From the NCBI RefSeq assembly GCF_009765865.1, contig NZ_LMUQ01000073.1:156111-220110 (forward strand): a DNA stretch of 64,000 nt, in the 5' to 3' direction. Source of the stretch: Acidisoma sp. L85. Lineage in GTDB: Bacteria > Pseudomonadota > Alphaproteobacteria > Acetobacterales > Acetobacteraceae. Below, piece by piece: positions 36,095 through 43,608 of this stretch; position 1 is the stretch's first letter, and every line of letters begins with the position of its first letter. The position numbers were made by a program, and so were the translations under genes. Under the pieces are notes generated by a model that was given only the letters and a program-made list of their open reading frames with translations, did no database searches and was not told where the DNA came from.

Positions 36095-37074
36095 TGCGAG
36101 CCCTGACATTCAACGCACCCGAACAGGCGGAATTGCGGACCGTCGAAATGCCACGGATCACGCCGGATGAGATCCTCGTCCGCATGAAAGCCGTCGGCAT
36201 CTGCCACTCGGACTACGAGTTGCTCGGTGGCCGCTACATCATCCCGATCTCCTATCCGGTAACGCCGGGTCACGAATGGAGCGGCGAGATCGTGGAACTA
36301 GGGCGCAACGTTCAGGGTTTCTCGGTCGGCGACCGGGTCGTTGGGGAATGCGTGGTGCGTTTGCCAGACCGCATCCACCATTTCGGGTTCTCGCTGGATG
36401 GCGCGGATCGTGAGTTCTTCACCGTGCGGCCGGAATGGCTGCACAAATTGCCCGACGGCATCGACGATCTGGCGGCTTCCTTCATTGAGCCATTCACCTG
36501 CGGCTTCTACGGTGTGCAGAGGCTGGGCGGCACCGATGCGAGCGAGACGGTCGTCGTTTCCGGCGGCGGCACGATCGGCCTTGTCTCGGCGGCAGCGGCC
36601 ATCGGCATGGGCGCGCGGGTGATTGTCATCGACCCGATTGCACACCGGCGAGAAGCCGCGCTCAAGCTTGGCGCGGATGCGGTGATCGATCCTCTGGCCG
36701 AAAACCCCGTCGATCGCGTCATGGAAATGACGCGTGGTGGCGCGGATCTCGTGATCGAGGCTGCGGGACATGATCGGTCGCTGGGCAAGGTCTTTGATCT
36801 GGTGCGTGAAGAAGGCCGCGTCGCGATGATCGGCATCAATATCGGGCGCGAGGTATCCTCGCATCTCGGCAATATCCAGATGCGCAATCTCACCGTAAAG
36901 GGCTGCATCGGTTCGCCCGGCGTTTGGCCTGCCGCGATACGCTTCCTGGAGCGCACCGGCCTAGATTTGTCGCCGATCCGCACCCATAGCTTCCCGTTGG
37001 AGGAGGCAGTTTCGGCCTTCGAACTCGGGAAGCAGGCGGATAAATGCATCAAGGTTACGTTGTTGAATAGCTAG
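36091..37074 (+). CDS. Zinc-type alcohol dehydrogenase family protein, no structural zinc lobe
   Basis: A medium-chain dehydrogenase of 327 residues. Catalytic zinc ligands are Cys in VGICHSDYE, the His-Glu of TPGHEWSGE, and Glu in FIEPFTCGFYG. The Rossmann motif is SGGGTIGLVSAAAA. The region that usually carries four structural Cys is shortened (GECVVRLPDRIHHFGFSLDG, one Cys). It resembles sorbitol/threonine dehydrogenase-like enzymes. It overlaps the Gfo/Idh/MocA gene (ATGA) and is followed after 26 bases by an SDR, a three-dehydrogenase unit. Confidence 0.88.
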   Translation: MMRALTFNAPEQAELRTVEMPRITPDEILVRMKAVGICHSDYELLGGRYIIPISYPVTPGHEWSGEIVELGRNVQGFSVGDRVVGECVVRLPDRIHHFGFSLDGADREFFTVRPEWLHKLPDGIDDLAASFIEPFTCGFYGVQRLGGTDASETVVVSGGGTIGLVSAAAAIGMGARVIVIDPIAHRREAALKLGADAVIDPLAENPVDRVMEMTRGGADLVIEAAGHDRSLGKVFDLVREEGRVAMIGINIGREVSSHLGNIQMRNLTVKGCIGSPGVWPAAIRFLERTGLDLSPIRTHSFPLEEAVSAFELGKQADKCIKVTLLNS

Positions 37075-37100
37075 AATCCTGGAAGCACGGTGAGATCGTC

Positions 37101-37886
37101 ATGGAAAGACTGAATGACCGCGTCGTTATCGTAACGGGTGGCGCGCAGGGGCTCGGCGAAGGTATCGTGCGACGTCTTTTGCGGGATGGCGCGCGGGTGG
37201 TGATCGCCGATCGCAATGGCGAAAAGGCGCGGAGCCTCGCCGCTGAACTGAGCGCCGACGGAACGAGAGCGCTCGGCGTTGCTGTCGATGTTGCCGAACG
37301 CAATCAGGTGCAAGCGATGATCGCACAAACGTCGGAGGCCTTCGGCGGCATCGACGTTCTCTTCAACAATGCCGGCTTCAACAAGCCACTGCCCTTCTTC
37401 GATGCGGATGAGGACAACTTCAACTCAATCATGCGGGTCAACGCGCTGGCGGTGCTGATCGGCATGCAGGAAGTCGGAAAATACATGATCAAGCAGGGCA
37501 GGGGCGGCAAGATAATCAATACCGCCTCGATCGCCGGGCGGCAGGGTTATCCCGAATTCGCGCCCTATTGCGCCAGCAAGGCGGCCGTCATCTCGCTCAC
37601 TCAAGCCGGTGCTCGCGCCATGGCGCCGGACCATATCACGGTCAATGGCATTGCGCCCGGTGTTGTCGTGACCCCGCTTTGGGACGGGTTGGAGCAGGAT
37701 ATGATCGACAAAGGCGTCATCAAGGAGAGGGGGGAATTCATCAACTCGTTCTCTGCCGGAATCCTGATCGGTCGGCCGGCAAAGCCGCAGGATCTCGATG
37801 GTGTCGCCGCTTTTCTCGCCTCGTCGGATTCCGATTACATGACAGGCCAGATCATCATGTGTGACGGCGGCATGGTTCTCGTTTAG
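37101..37886 (+). CDS. SDR-family NAD(P)-dependent oxidoreductase
   Basis: A short-chain dehydrogenase of 261 residues with TGGAQGLGEG, acidic VVIADRN, FNNAGFNKPL, catalytic Ser in NTASIAG, Y-x3-K in YCASKA, and a C-terminal MTGQIIMCDGGMVLV. It is similar in type to sorbitol and acetoin dehydrogenases. It is the last gene of the right plus-strand operon and is closed by the strong hairpin at 37895-37924. Confidence 0.88.
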   Translation: MERLNDRVVIVTGGAQGLGEGIVRRLLRDGARVVIADRNGEKARSLAAELSADGTRALGVAVDVAERNQVQAMIAQTSEAFGGIDVLFNNAGFNKPLPFFDADEDNFNSIMRVNALAVLIGMQEVGKYMIKQGRGGKIINTASIAGRQGYPEFAPYCASKAAVISLTQAGARAMAPDHITVNGIAPGVVVTPLWDGLEQDMIDKGVIKERGEFINSFSAGILIGRPAKPQDLDGVAAFLASSDSDYMTGQIIMCDGGMVLV

Positions 37887-37894
37887 AGACGCGC

Positions 37895-37924
37895 GGGTCC
37901 GGGCGCAACGTTGCTCCCGGACCC
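37895..37924. terminator. Bidirectional terminator hairpin between convergent genes
   Basis: A 30-base palindrome: GGGTCCGGG, C, GCAAC, GTTGC, T, CCCGGACCC. Only the central C/T pair mismatches, so the stem is 14 of 15 pairs with almost no loop. It sits in the 47-base gap between the stops of the SDR gene (plus) and the PRISE-type reductase gene (minus), reading equally from both sides. No long T-run is present. Confidence 0.7.
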
Positions 37925-37933
37925 GGCCCCAAA

Positions 37934-38998
37934 TTACGGAATGATCTTGCTCTGACGCAGCCGAGCAAAAAGATCGAGGAGAGACTTGCGGCTATCCTGA
38001 TAGGCGAGGAAACCGGCATTCCGGCTCTTCGACATATCAGTGACGCATTCGAGCTGACGGCCGAGATCCGCATCCGTGTGCCACGGTGAAACCAGGCGAT
38101 CGAGCTTCGTCTCCCGCAAGCCATACTTTGCGGCGATATCCGCCCAGGCCGCTGTGTCGTCCTTCATCTGCTCTTCGAGCAGTGTGGGATGGCCAGGATA
38201 GGGCGCCGCCTCGATCCCGAACTGTGCGGCGATCTGGGACCACATCCAGCGCCAGCGGAAAACATCGCCATTAACGATGTTGAAGGCTTCGTTTCGTGCC
38301 GCCGGCGTGGTCGCGGCCCATTCCAGCTGTTCCGCGAGAATTCGCGAATCCGTGATGTCGACTAGGTTATTCCACTGTTCCGGGGAGCCGGGGAACAGGA
38401 ACGGGCGCCCGAGCTCACGGCAAATCGTCGCGTAGACAGCGAGCGTCACGCCCATGTTCATCGCATTGCCGATGGCATAGCCGATGACGGTATGTGGCCG
38501 ATGGATGCTCCAGCCAAAGCCTTGCTTTTCGGCAGCGGCGTAAACCTCGTCCTCCTGCGTATAGTAGAAGTTGTCGCCCGGCAGCCGCGGTTGCTCCTCA
38601 CGGAAAGGCGTGCTGGGAAGATTGCCTTTGCCATAGGACTCGAATGGCCCGAGGTAGTGCTTCAACCCCGTCACAAGTGCGACGTGCTCGAGCGGCGCGG
38701 TCCGCAGCGCGTTCAACAGGTTGTGCACTAGCCGCCCATTGATCTCGCAGTTTTCGATTTCCGTGGGCTGGCGCATCCAGGTTGTGATGAACACATGGCT
38801 CGGCCGAATGTCTTGCAGGGCGTGACCGAGGGCAGCGGTGTCGAGAAGGTCTGCGGCGACGGGGTGCACGCCTTCGAGATCCGTGAGCGGCCTGCGCGCG
38901 AGCCCGTGGACCTGCCAGCCGTTCCCGGCAAGCCGCCCGGCAAGCGTATTGCCGATGATGCCGCTCGCGCCGACCACCAGCGCTGATCGAGTTGTCAT
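37934..38998 (-). CDS. PRISE-type SDR (progesterone 5-beta-reductase/iridoid synthase-like)
   Basis: An atypical, extended SDR of 354 residues that in characterised relatives reduces the C=C bond of an enone using NADPH. The Rossmann motif is VVGASGIIGNTLAGRL. The family catalytic residues are recognisable: Lys in VTGLKHYLGPFESYG and Tyr in NFYYTQEDEVY. WSIHRPHTVIGYAIGNAMN and EAFNIVNGDVFRWRWMW are also typical. SD GGAGG precedes ATG 38998. It is transcribed alone, divergent from the MaoC-like gene with 125 bases between the starts. A role in reducing an unsaturated ring or chain intermediate of the cluster is plausible. Confidence 0.87.
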   Translation of the reverse strand: MTTRSALVVGASGIIGNTLAGRLAGNGWQVHGLARRPLTDLEGVHPVAADLLDTAALGHALQDIRPSHVFITTWMRQPTEIENCEINGRLVHNLLNALRTAPLEHVALVTGLKHYLGPFESYGKGNLPSTPFREEQPRLPGDNFYYTQEDEVYAAAEKQGFGWSIHRPHTVIGYAIGNAMNMGVTLAVYATICRELGRPFLFPGSPEQWNNLVDITDSRILAEQLEWAATTPAARNEAFNIVNGDVFRWRWMWSQIAAQFGIEAAPYPGHPTLLEEQMKDDTAAWADIAAKYGLRETKLDRLVSPWHTDADLGRQLECVTDMSKSRNAGFLAYQDSRKSLLDLFARLRQSKIIP

Positions 38999-39123
38999 GG
39001 AAAACCTCCGGAAATTCTAGCAAGTGCCAATCAGGCTCGGAGAGTGATACCGCTAAGTGCCGTGAATGGGCTAGACGACATCCATCTGCCAGCCATGTCT
39101 CGCTTTGCCGAGGAGGAAAGCCC

Positions 39124-39993
39124 ATGAAAAACGACCAAGCCGCATCAGCATCTCTTTCGCAAGCCGTCGGCCGGTCCGAGGAGCGGCATGATGTGGTCGG
39201 CCCCGTCACCTTGCGCGGCTTCGCGGCCCTCCTCGATCTCTCTCCGGACGAAGCGCGTCTGGATGAGGGTTTGCCGCCGCTGTGGCACTGGGGCCTGTTC
39301 CAGGACTGGGTGCGGCCAGCTTCGATCGGAGATGACGGTCATCCGCGGCGAGGCGGCTTTCTGCCCGCGATAGAGGGGCTAGACAGCCGGATGTTTGCCG
39401 GCGGGCGGCTGCAGTTTCTCCGGCGGCTTAGGCCGGGTGAGGCAGTCACCCGCCGCTCCATTATCCGCGAGGTGAAAGAGACGGAGGGCGGGGCAGGGCG
39501 CTTGGTTGTGATAACCGTCGAGCACCGCATCGGCGGCGACGCGGGCGATGCCACGATCGAGGAGCAGGACCTCGTCTTTCGCGCTGCGGTTCCTCTTCCA
39601 GCGCGCGCGGACGCTTCCGCGCCGCCAGCTCCTACCGACGCCTGGCGTCGCGAAGTGAGGCCTGATTCCGTTACCCTGTTTCGCATGTCGGCATTGACCG
39701 GCAATGGCCATCGGATTCATTACGACCACCCCTATGCGACCGGCGTAGAGGGCTATCCGGCCCTCGTCGTTCACGGACCAATGCAGGCGATCTGGATGGC
39801 GGATCTTCTGCGGCGTCATACGCCCGAGGGTCAGCGCCTTGGCCGGTTCTCCTTCCGTGGACGCCGGCCTGCATTTGCCGACAAGCGGTTGACGCTAGAG
39901 GGATGGCCTCTGAAAGGCGGCTTCCAACTGCGAACGTTGAACGAAGACGGCGTCGTCTGCATGACGGCGGAGGCCGAGTTGGTTTCCGAGTGA
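39124..39993 (+). CDS. MaoC/FAS1-like dehydratase (mesaconyl-C4-CoA hydratase/HTD2-like)
   Basis: A double hot-dog protein of 289 residues, similar to mesaconyl-C4-CoA hydratase and mitochondrial HTD2-like hydratases that act on acyl-thioesters. The N-terminal hot dog (about 20-150) includes PPLWHWGLFQDWVRP and MFAGGRLQFLRRLRPGE. The C-terminal one has LFRMSALTGNGHRIHYDHPYA, the hydratase 2 (D-x4-H) motif region, followed by YPALVVHGPMQAIWMADLL. ATG at 39124 is backed by GAGGAGGAAAG. With the acyl-CoA dehydrogenase at 41432 it suggests a beta-oxidation-like arm of the cluster. Confidence 0.85.
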   Translation: MKNDQAASASLSQAVGRSEERHDVVGPVTLRGFAALLDLSPDEARLDEGLPPLWHWGLFQDWVRPASIGDDGHPRRGGFLPAIEGLDSRMFAGGRLQFLRRLRPGEAVTRRSIIREVKETEGGAGRLVVITVEHRIGGDAGDATIEEQDLVFRAAVPLPARADASAPPAPTDAWRREVRPDSVTLFRMSALTGNGHRIHYDHPYATGVEGYPALVVHGPMQAIWMADLLRRHTPEGQRLGRFSFRGRRPAFADKRLTLEGWPLKGGFQLRTLNEDGVVCMTAEAELVSE

Positions 39994-40007
39994 ACCGCCG
40001 CGCACGA

Positions 40008-41384
40008 CTATAAAACGACTCCACCATGCCGCATCATAGAAGCGCCGTGGTTGAGCCGATGAATTCCCAGAACCGCTTCGGCCAAACGCTCCGATGCTTC
40101 CACGCCGAGCACATTATCGACGAGACCGGAGAATTTTCCACGTAACTCGATTTCGGTCAGGAAGTTCGTGGGTTCTCCTTTCGGCACGATCACGCTGCGA
40201 ACGAAAACCTGGTCTCCGGACTTCACGGTCAGTTTTCCCGACATATTGACGGGAAACTCGGCTTCCATGTCCGGATCATTCTCGCAACTCACCCGCTGCA
40301 TCAGAGTGCGGACGGAGGGATCGCCTAGCTGCCGATAGCTATCCCACTCCATCTTCCCGTTCAGCAACGCCACCGCGACAACGAAGGGGCCGCTGAATTG
40401 GGCATCGACGATATTCGCGGGGTTCAGCTTTTTCTGTACTGGCTCACCGATGAGCAGAATTCCGGCACGGGAGATGCCGAGGGTGACCGCATCAATGGTC
40501 TCGGCGGTTAATCCAAGTTCCGCGCGAAGGGCGATCGCCGCGTCAATGCCGGCATGACCCCAGCGGCAGGACGGGTAGGGCTTCACCCCCGTCCGCATCA
40601 GTTCCCATTCCACGCCGATATTCTGCAGCACGCGCTCCGGCTCGGGTGCTGGGGCGTAGGATCGCAGGAACCCGTGCTTGCCCTCGATCGGTTGCGCCGC
40701 TCCCTTAAACCCCTCGCGAGCCAAGGTTGCCGCCGCAAAGCCCGCCATGCTCGCCCAACCGACCTGGAAGCGCTTCGTCCAGGCGCCATTGGCGAGAAAT
40801 TGCAGGCTCCCCGCACTCTGGCTAAGCACAATGCCAAGTGCATGCTCGGTCGCGGCGGCATCCATCCGAAATGCGCGCGCAGCCGCGGCAGCAGCACCGA
40901 AGGCGCCGCACGTCGCCGAGGGGTGAAAGCCGCGATCGTAATGCGCCCCTGCGGGCAGCGCGAGCGCCAGACGCAGCGCCACCTCGTACCCGGCCACAAT
41001 TGCCGCCAGAAGTTCTGCACCGGAAGCGCCGCTGATTTCCGCCGCTGCCAAGGCCGCCGGAATGACCGTCGCGCCGGGATGGAGAATGGCCGCCGCATGG
41101 GTGTCGTCGAAGTCGAGCGAATGGGCGAGCGTTCCGTTCACCAGCACCGCTCCCGCCGGCGCATAGCCTACGGGATCAGCAAAAACCCGCGCCTCACCCA
41201 AGCCCAGCCCCATCGCTCGCACGGCAGCCAGGAGGGAAGGCGTGCTCTCGGAATCATGACGCGCGCGAACTGCGTTGCCGACCAGGTCGAGGAGCAGGAA
41301 ACGGGCACGCTCCGCCAGCTCAGCCGAGAGGTCGCCCGGCTGAAGTCCGGAGGTGAAGGCAGCCAGCTGCTCGGTGATATTCAT
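40008..41384 (-). CDS. MmgE/PrpD family protein
   Basis: A cytoplasmic protein of 458 residues of the 2-methylcitrate dehydratase / cis-aconitate decarboxylase fold. Landmarks are NGTLAHSLDFDDTHAAAILHPGATVIPAALAAAE-like segments (NGTLAHSLDFDDTH; HPGATVIPAALA), FHPSATCGAFGAAAAAA, KRFQVGWASMAGFAAA and KPYPSCRWGHAGIDAA. The family dehydrates, decarboxylates or isomerises di- and tricarboxylic acids, and many members are uncharacterised. ATG at 41384 gives the normal length; TTG at 41435 overlaps the acyl-CoA dehydrogenase stop and cannot be excluded. It forms a two-gene operon with that gene. The 3' end is 14 bases from the convergent dehydratase gene. Confidence 0.87.
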   Translation of the reverse strand: MNITEQLAAFTSGLQPGDLSAELAERARFLLLDLVGNAVRARHDSESTPSLLAAVRAMGLGLGEARVFADPVGYAPAGAVLVNGTLAHSLDFDDTHAAAILHPGATVIPAALAAAEISGASGAELLAAIVAGYEVALRLALALPAGAHYDRGFHPSATCGAFGAAAAAARAFRMDAAATEHALGIVLSQSAGSLQFLANGAWTKRFQVGWASMAGFAAATLAREGFKGAAQPIEGKHGFLRSYAPAPEPERVLQNIGVEWELMRTGVKPYPSCRWGHAGIDAAIALRAELGLTAETIDAVTLGISRAGILLIGEPVQKKLNPANIVDAQFSGPFVVAVALLNGKMEWDSYRQLGDPSVRTLMQRVSCENDPDMEAEFPVNMSGKLTVKSGDQVFVRSVIVPKGEPTNFLTEIELRGKFSGLVDNVLGVEASERLAEAVLGIHRLNHGASMMRHGGVVL

Positions 41385-41431
41385 GCCAGTCGCTCCGCCT
41401 CCGCTCATTCCAATAGAACGCAAATCCGCCG

Positions 41432-42607
41432 TCAATATGAGCGCGGTAGACCGAGCACATGTTCCGAAAGATAGCTCAGTATGAGGTTGGTCGAGATCGG
41501 TGCCACCTGATACAGCCGGGTCTCGCGGAACTTGCGCTCGACATCGTATTCCTCGGCGAAGCCGAAGCCGCCATGGGTTTGCACGCAGGCTTCCGCCGCG
41601 TCCCAGGAAGCCTCAGCGGCGAGCAGCTTCGCCATATTGGCTTCAGCGGCGCAATTCAGCCCAGCTTCGAACAGCGCCGCCGCCCGCTGCACCATGAGTT
41701 CCGCCCCCCGCATCCGGGCATAGGCTTTCGCAATTGGAAACTGCACGCCCTGGTTCTGGCCGATCGGCCGGCCGAAAACGACACGCTCATTGGCGTAGGC
41801 GGTGGTCTTCTCGATGAACCACTTGGCGTCGCCGATACACTCCGCGGCGATCAGGATCCGCTCGGCATTCATGCCCGACAGAATGTAGCGAAACCCGCGA
41901 CCCTCCTCGCCGACCAAAGCGCTGGCCGGGATACGAACATTGTCGAAAAACACTTCCGTCGTCGCGTGGTTCATCATCGTGCGGATCGGCCGGATAGTCA
42001 GGCCATTCTCCTTCAAGGCGCGCATGTCGAGCAGGAAAACCGACAACCCGTCGGTCCGCTTCTTAATCACCTCGCGGGGCGTGGTCCGTGCGAGCAGTAG
42101 CATGAGATCGGAATGTTCGGCGCGGGAGGTCCAGATCTTCTGGCCGTTGATGACATATTCGTCGCCGTCGCGCTTTGCGGTGGTCTTGAGCGCGGTGGTG
42201 TCTGAGCCTGAGGTCGGTTCAGTCACGCCGAAAGCCTGCAAACGCAGCTCGCCGCTGGCGATTTTGGGCAGGTAGAACGCCTTCTGGGTCTCGCTGCCAT
42301 ACCGCAGCAAAGTGCCCATGATATACATCTGCGCGTGACAGGCGGCTCCATTGCATCCCGCGCGTTGCACCTCTTCGAGGATCGCGGCGGCCGCGGACAG
42401 CGTCAGCCCTGAGCCGCCATGCTCTTCCGGGATCAGCGCCGCGAGCCATCCGCCTTCAGCGAGAGCACGAACGAATTCCGCCGGATAGGCTGAGTCTCGA
42501 TCCAAGGCGCGCCAATAGCTGCCGGGGAATTGCGAGCAGAGGCGCGCCACCTCGACGCGGATCTCCGCATGCGGGTCCGAATCGAGCGAGGCGGATGATG
42601 GGTTCAA
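41432..42607 (-). CDS. Acyl-CoA dehydrogenase
   Basis: A flavoprotein of 391 residues that introduces an alpha-beta double bond into an acyl-CoA. The sequence shows LIPEEHGGSGLTLSAAAAIL, the FAD-site FGVTEPTSGSDTTALKT, WTSRAEHSDLMLLLART, ERILIAAECIGDAKWFIEK, and the C-terminal CVQTHGGFGFAEEYDVERKFRET-type segment (HGGFGFAEEYDVER). The usual catalytic Glu region is around FAEEYDVE. TTG at 42607 is the best start (GGAGAAA eight bases upstream); the frame is open to 42652 but the extension is Arg-rich and not conserved. Substrate unknown. Confidence 0.88.
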   Translation of the reverse strand: MNPSSASLDSDPHAEIRVEVARLCSQFPGSYWRALDRDSAYPAEFVRALAEGGWLAALIPEEHGGSGLTLSAAAAILEEVQRAGCNGAACHAQMYIMGTLLRYGSETQKAFYLPKIASGELRLQAFGVTEPTSGSDTTALKTTAKRDGDEYVINGQKIWTSRAEHSDLMLLLARTTPREVIKKRTDGLSVFLLDMRALKENGLTIRPIRTMMNHATTEVFFDNVRIPASALVGEEGRGFRYILSGMNAERILIAAECIGDAKWFIEKTTAYANERVVFGRPIGQNQGVQFPIAKAYARMRGAELMVQRAAALFEAGLNCAAEANMAKLLAAEASWDAAEACVQTHGGFGFAEEYDVERKFRETRLYQVAPISTNLILSYLSEHVLGLPRSY

Positions 42608-42921
42608 GCGATTTCTCCGTCGACGAGAAGGGCAGGGCGCGCCCCACCTCACTGCCCATCAGTTGGGCCCCGAAGACTATGACGGCTGGCGCCTCGGATC
42701 AAAAATCGTTAAGCGGCCCAGGCTGAGGTCGATGCCCGCCCATCGCCGATCGCGGTTGCGCGAAGCGAGGCGAGGCGAGGATCGCCCGAAGGGACAGACC
42801 TAAAATGATGAGCGCTAAGTCCTTCCCTCATTAAGTATCCAATGACTGCAACGAAAAAAGCGGCTCTTGTGCCTTTTTAACATGGCTGGCTAGGCGACCC
42901 ACCTAAGAGGGAAGTCAACGG
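42608..42921. other. Divergent intergenic region with short GCGAG repeats
   Basis: About 310 bases between the divergent acyl-CoA dehydrogenase and membrane-protein genes. It contains three tandem GCGAG units at about 42765-42780 and an AT-rich stretch (CCTCATTAAGTATCCAATG) near 42830. A weak hairpin flanked by A- and T-runs lies at 42853-42880, which could be a terminator or attenuator before the membrane-protein gene. I checked for a tRNA and saw none. Confidence 0.4.
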
Positions 42922-43563
42922 ATGCAATCTCAGCCGAAAACCTCTCTTTGGATGGCAGGTGCCTTCTCGGCCGCGATCTGCCTCGCTGGGGCTATGCTCG
43001 TGACCTTTGGCACGGGCCTGGAGGGAATTTCCGCCGCTCTGGCCGCCACGGCACGGCTGGGTTTCATGTTTTTCCTGCCTGCCTACGCCGGCAGCTCCAT
43101 GGTCGCGCTGTTCGGCCCGGCTTTCCTGCCACTGAAGCGATACGGCCGGGAGCTTGGCCTGGCTTTCATCTCCGTTCTGACGGTGCATCTGAGCCTCGTT
43201 ACATGGCTCTGCCTGATCGGGGAGGCGCCGGGGCGCTCTACCTTCATTCTATTCGGTATCGGCGTGATCTGCGCCTATGCCATTGCGCTGCTATCGCTCG
43301 GCGGGCTCCGGAAGGCCATGGGACCCGGCGTATGGTGGTTGGTGCGCGTGTTGGGGATGAATTACATCCTCTACGCCTTCGCCATCGATTTTCTCAATAG
43401 CCCTCTGCATGGCAGCGCATGGCATATCGCCCTCTATCTACCTTTCGCCAGCCTGGCCCTCGTCGCGCCGGTTCTGCGTATCGCTGCCGCGATACGACGC
43501 GCCGATCACCTGCTGCGTCACTCGCCTTATCGGCCAAATGACCGGCGCAAGGTCACATCGTAA
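42922..43563 (+). CDS. Integral membrane protein of unknown function, ferric-reductase-like
   Basis: A 213-residue inner-membrane protein with about six hydrophobic segments (about 12-32, 40-60, 78-100, 108-128, 135-150, 165-185). FLPAYAGSSMVALFGPAFLPLKRYGRELG and FISVLTVHLSLVTWL resemble the ferric-reductase-like heme-binding transmembrane fold, with possible heme His in TVHLSLV and WHIALYLPF, but the match is weak. SD is poor. The stop codon lies inside a 22-base tandem duplication (43549-43592). It stands alone between divergent and convergent neighbours. Confidence 0.7.
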   Translation: MQSQPKTSLWMAGAFSAAICLAGAMLVTFGTGLEGISAALAATARLGFMFFLPAYAGSSMVALFGPAFLPLKRYGRELGLAFISVLTVHLSLVTWLCLIGEAPGRSTFILFGIGVICAYAIALLSLGGLRKAMGPGVWWLVRVLGMNYILYAFAIDFLNSPLHGSAWHIALYLPFASLALVAPVLRIAAAIRRADHLLRHSPYRPNDRRKVTS

Positions 43564-43592
43564 GTACGTCAAGGTCACATCGTAAGTACGTG
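43549..43592 (+). repeat. 22-bp tandem duplication across a stop codon
   Basis: AAGGTCACATCGTAAGTACG plus two bases occurs twice in direct succession (43549-43570 and 43571-43592), differing only in the last base. The first copy contains the TAA stop of the membrane-protein gene, and the second lies just beyond it, so the duplication leaves the protein unchanged. It looks like a recent slippage or duplication event. Confidence 0.9.
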
Positions 43593-43608
43593 CAGGCCGA
43601 GGCGCCGG

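Noticed and set aside
42653-42921. Possible tRNA or small RNA in the gap
   Set aside because: No cloverleaf arms or TTCGA-type loop could be built; only short GCGAG repeats and a weak hairpin were found.
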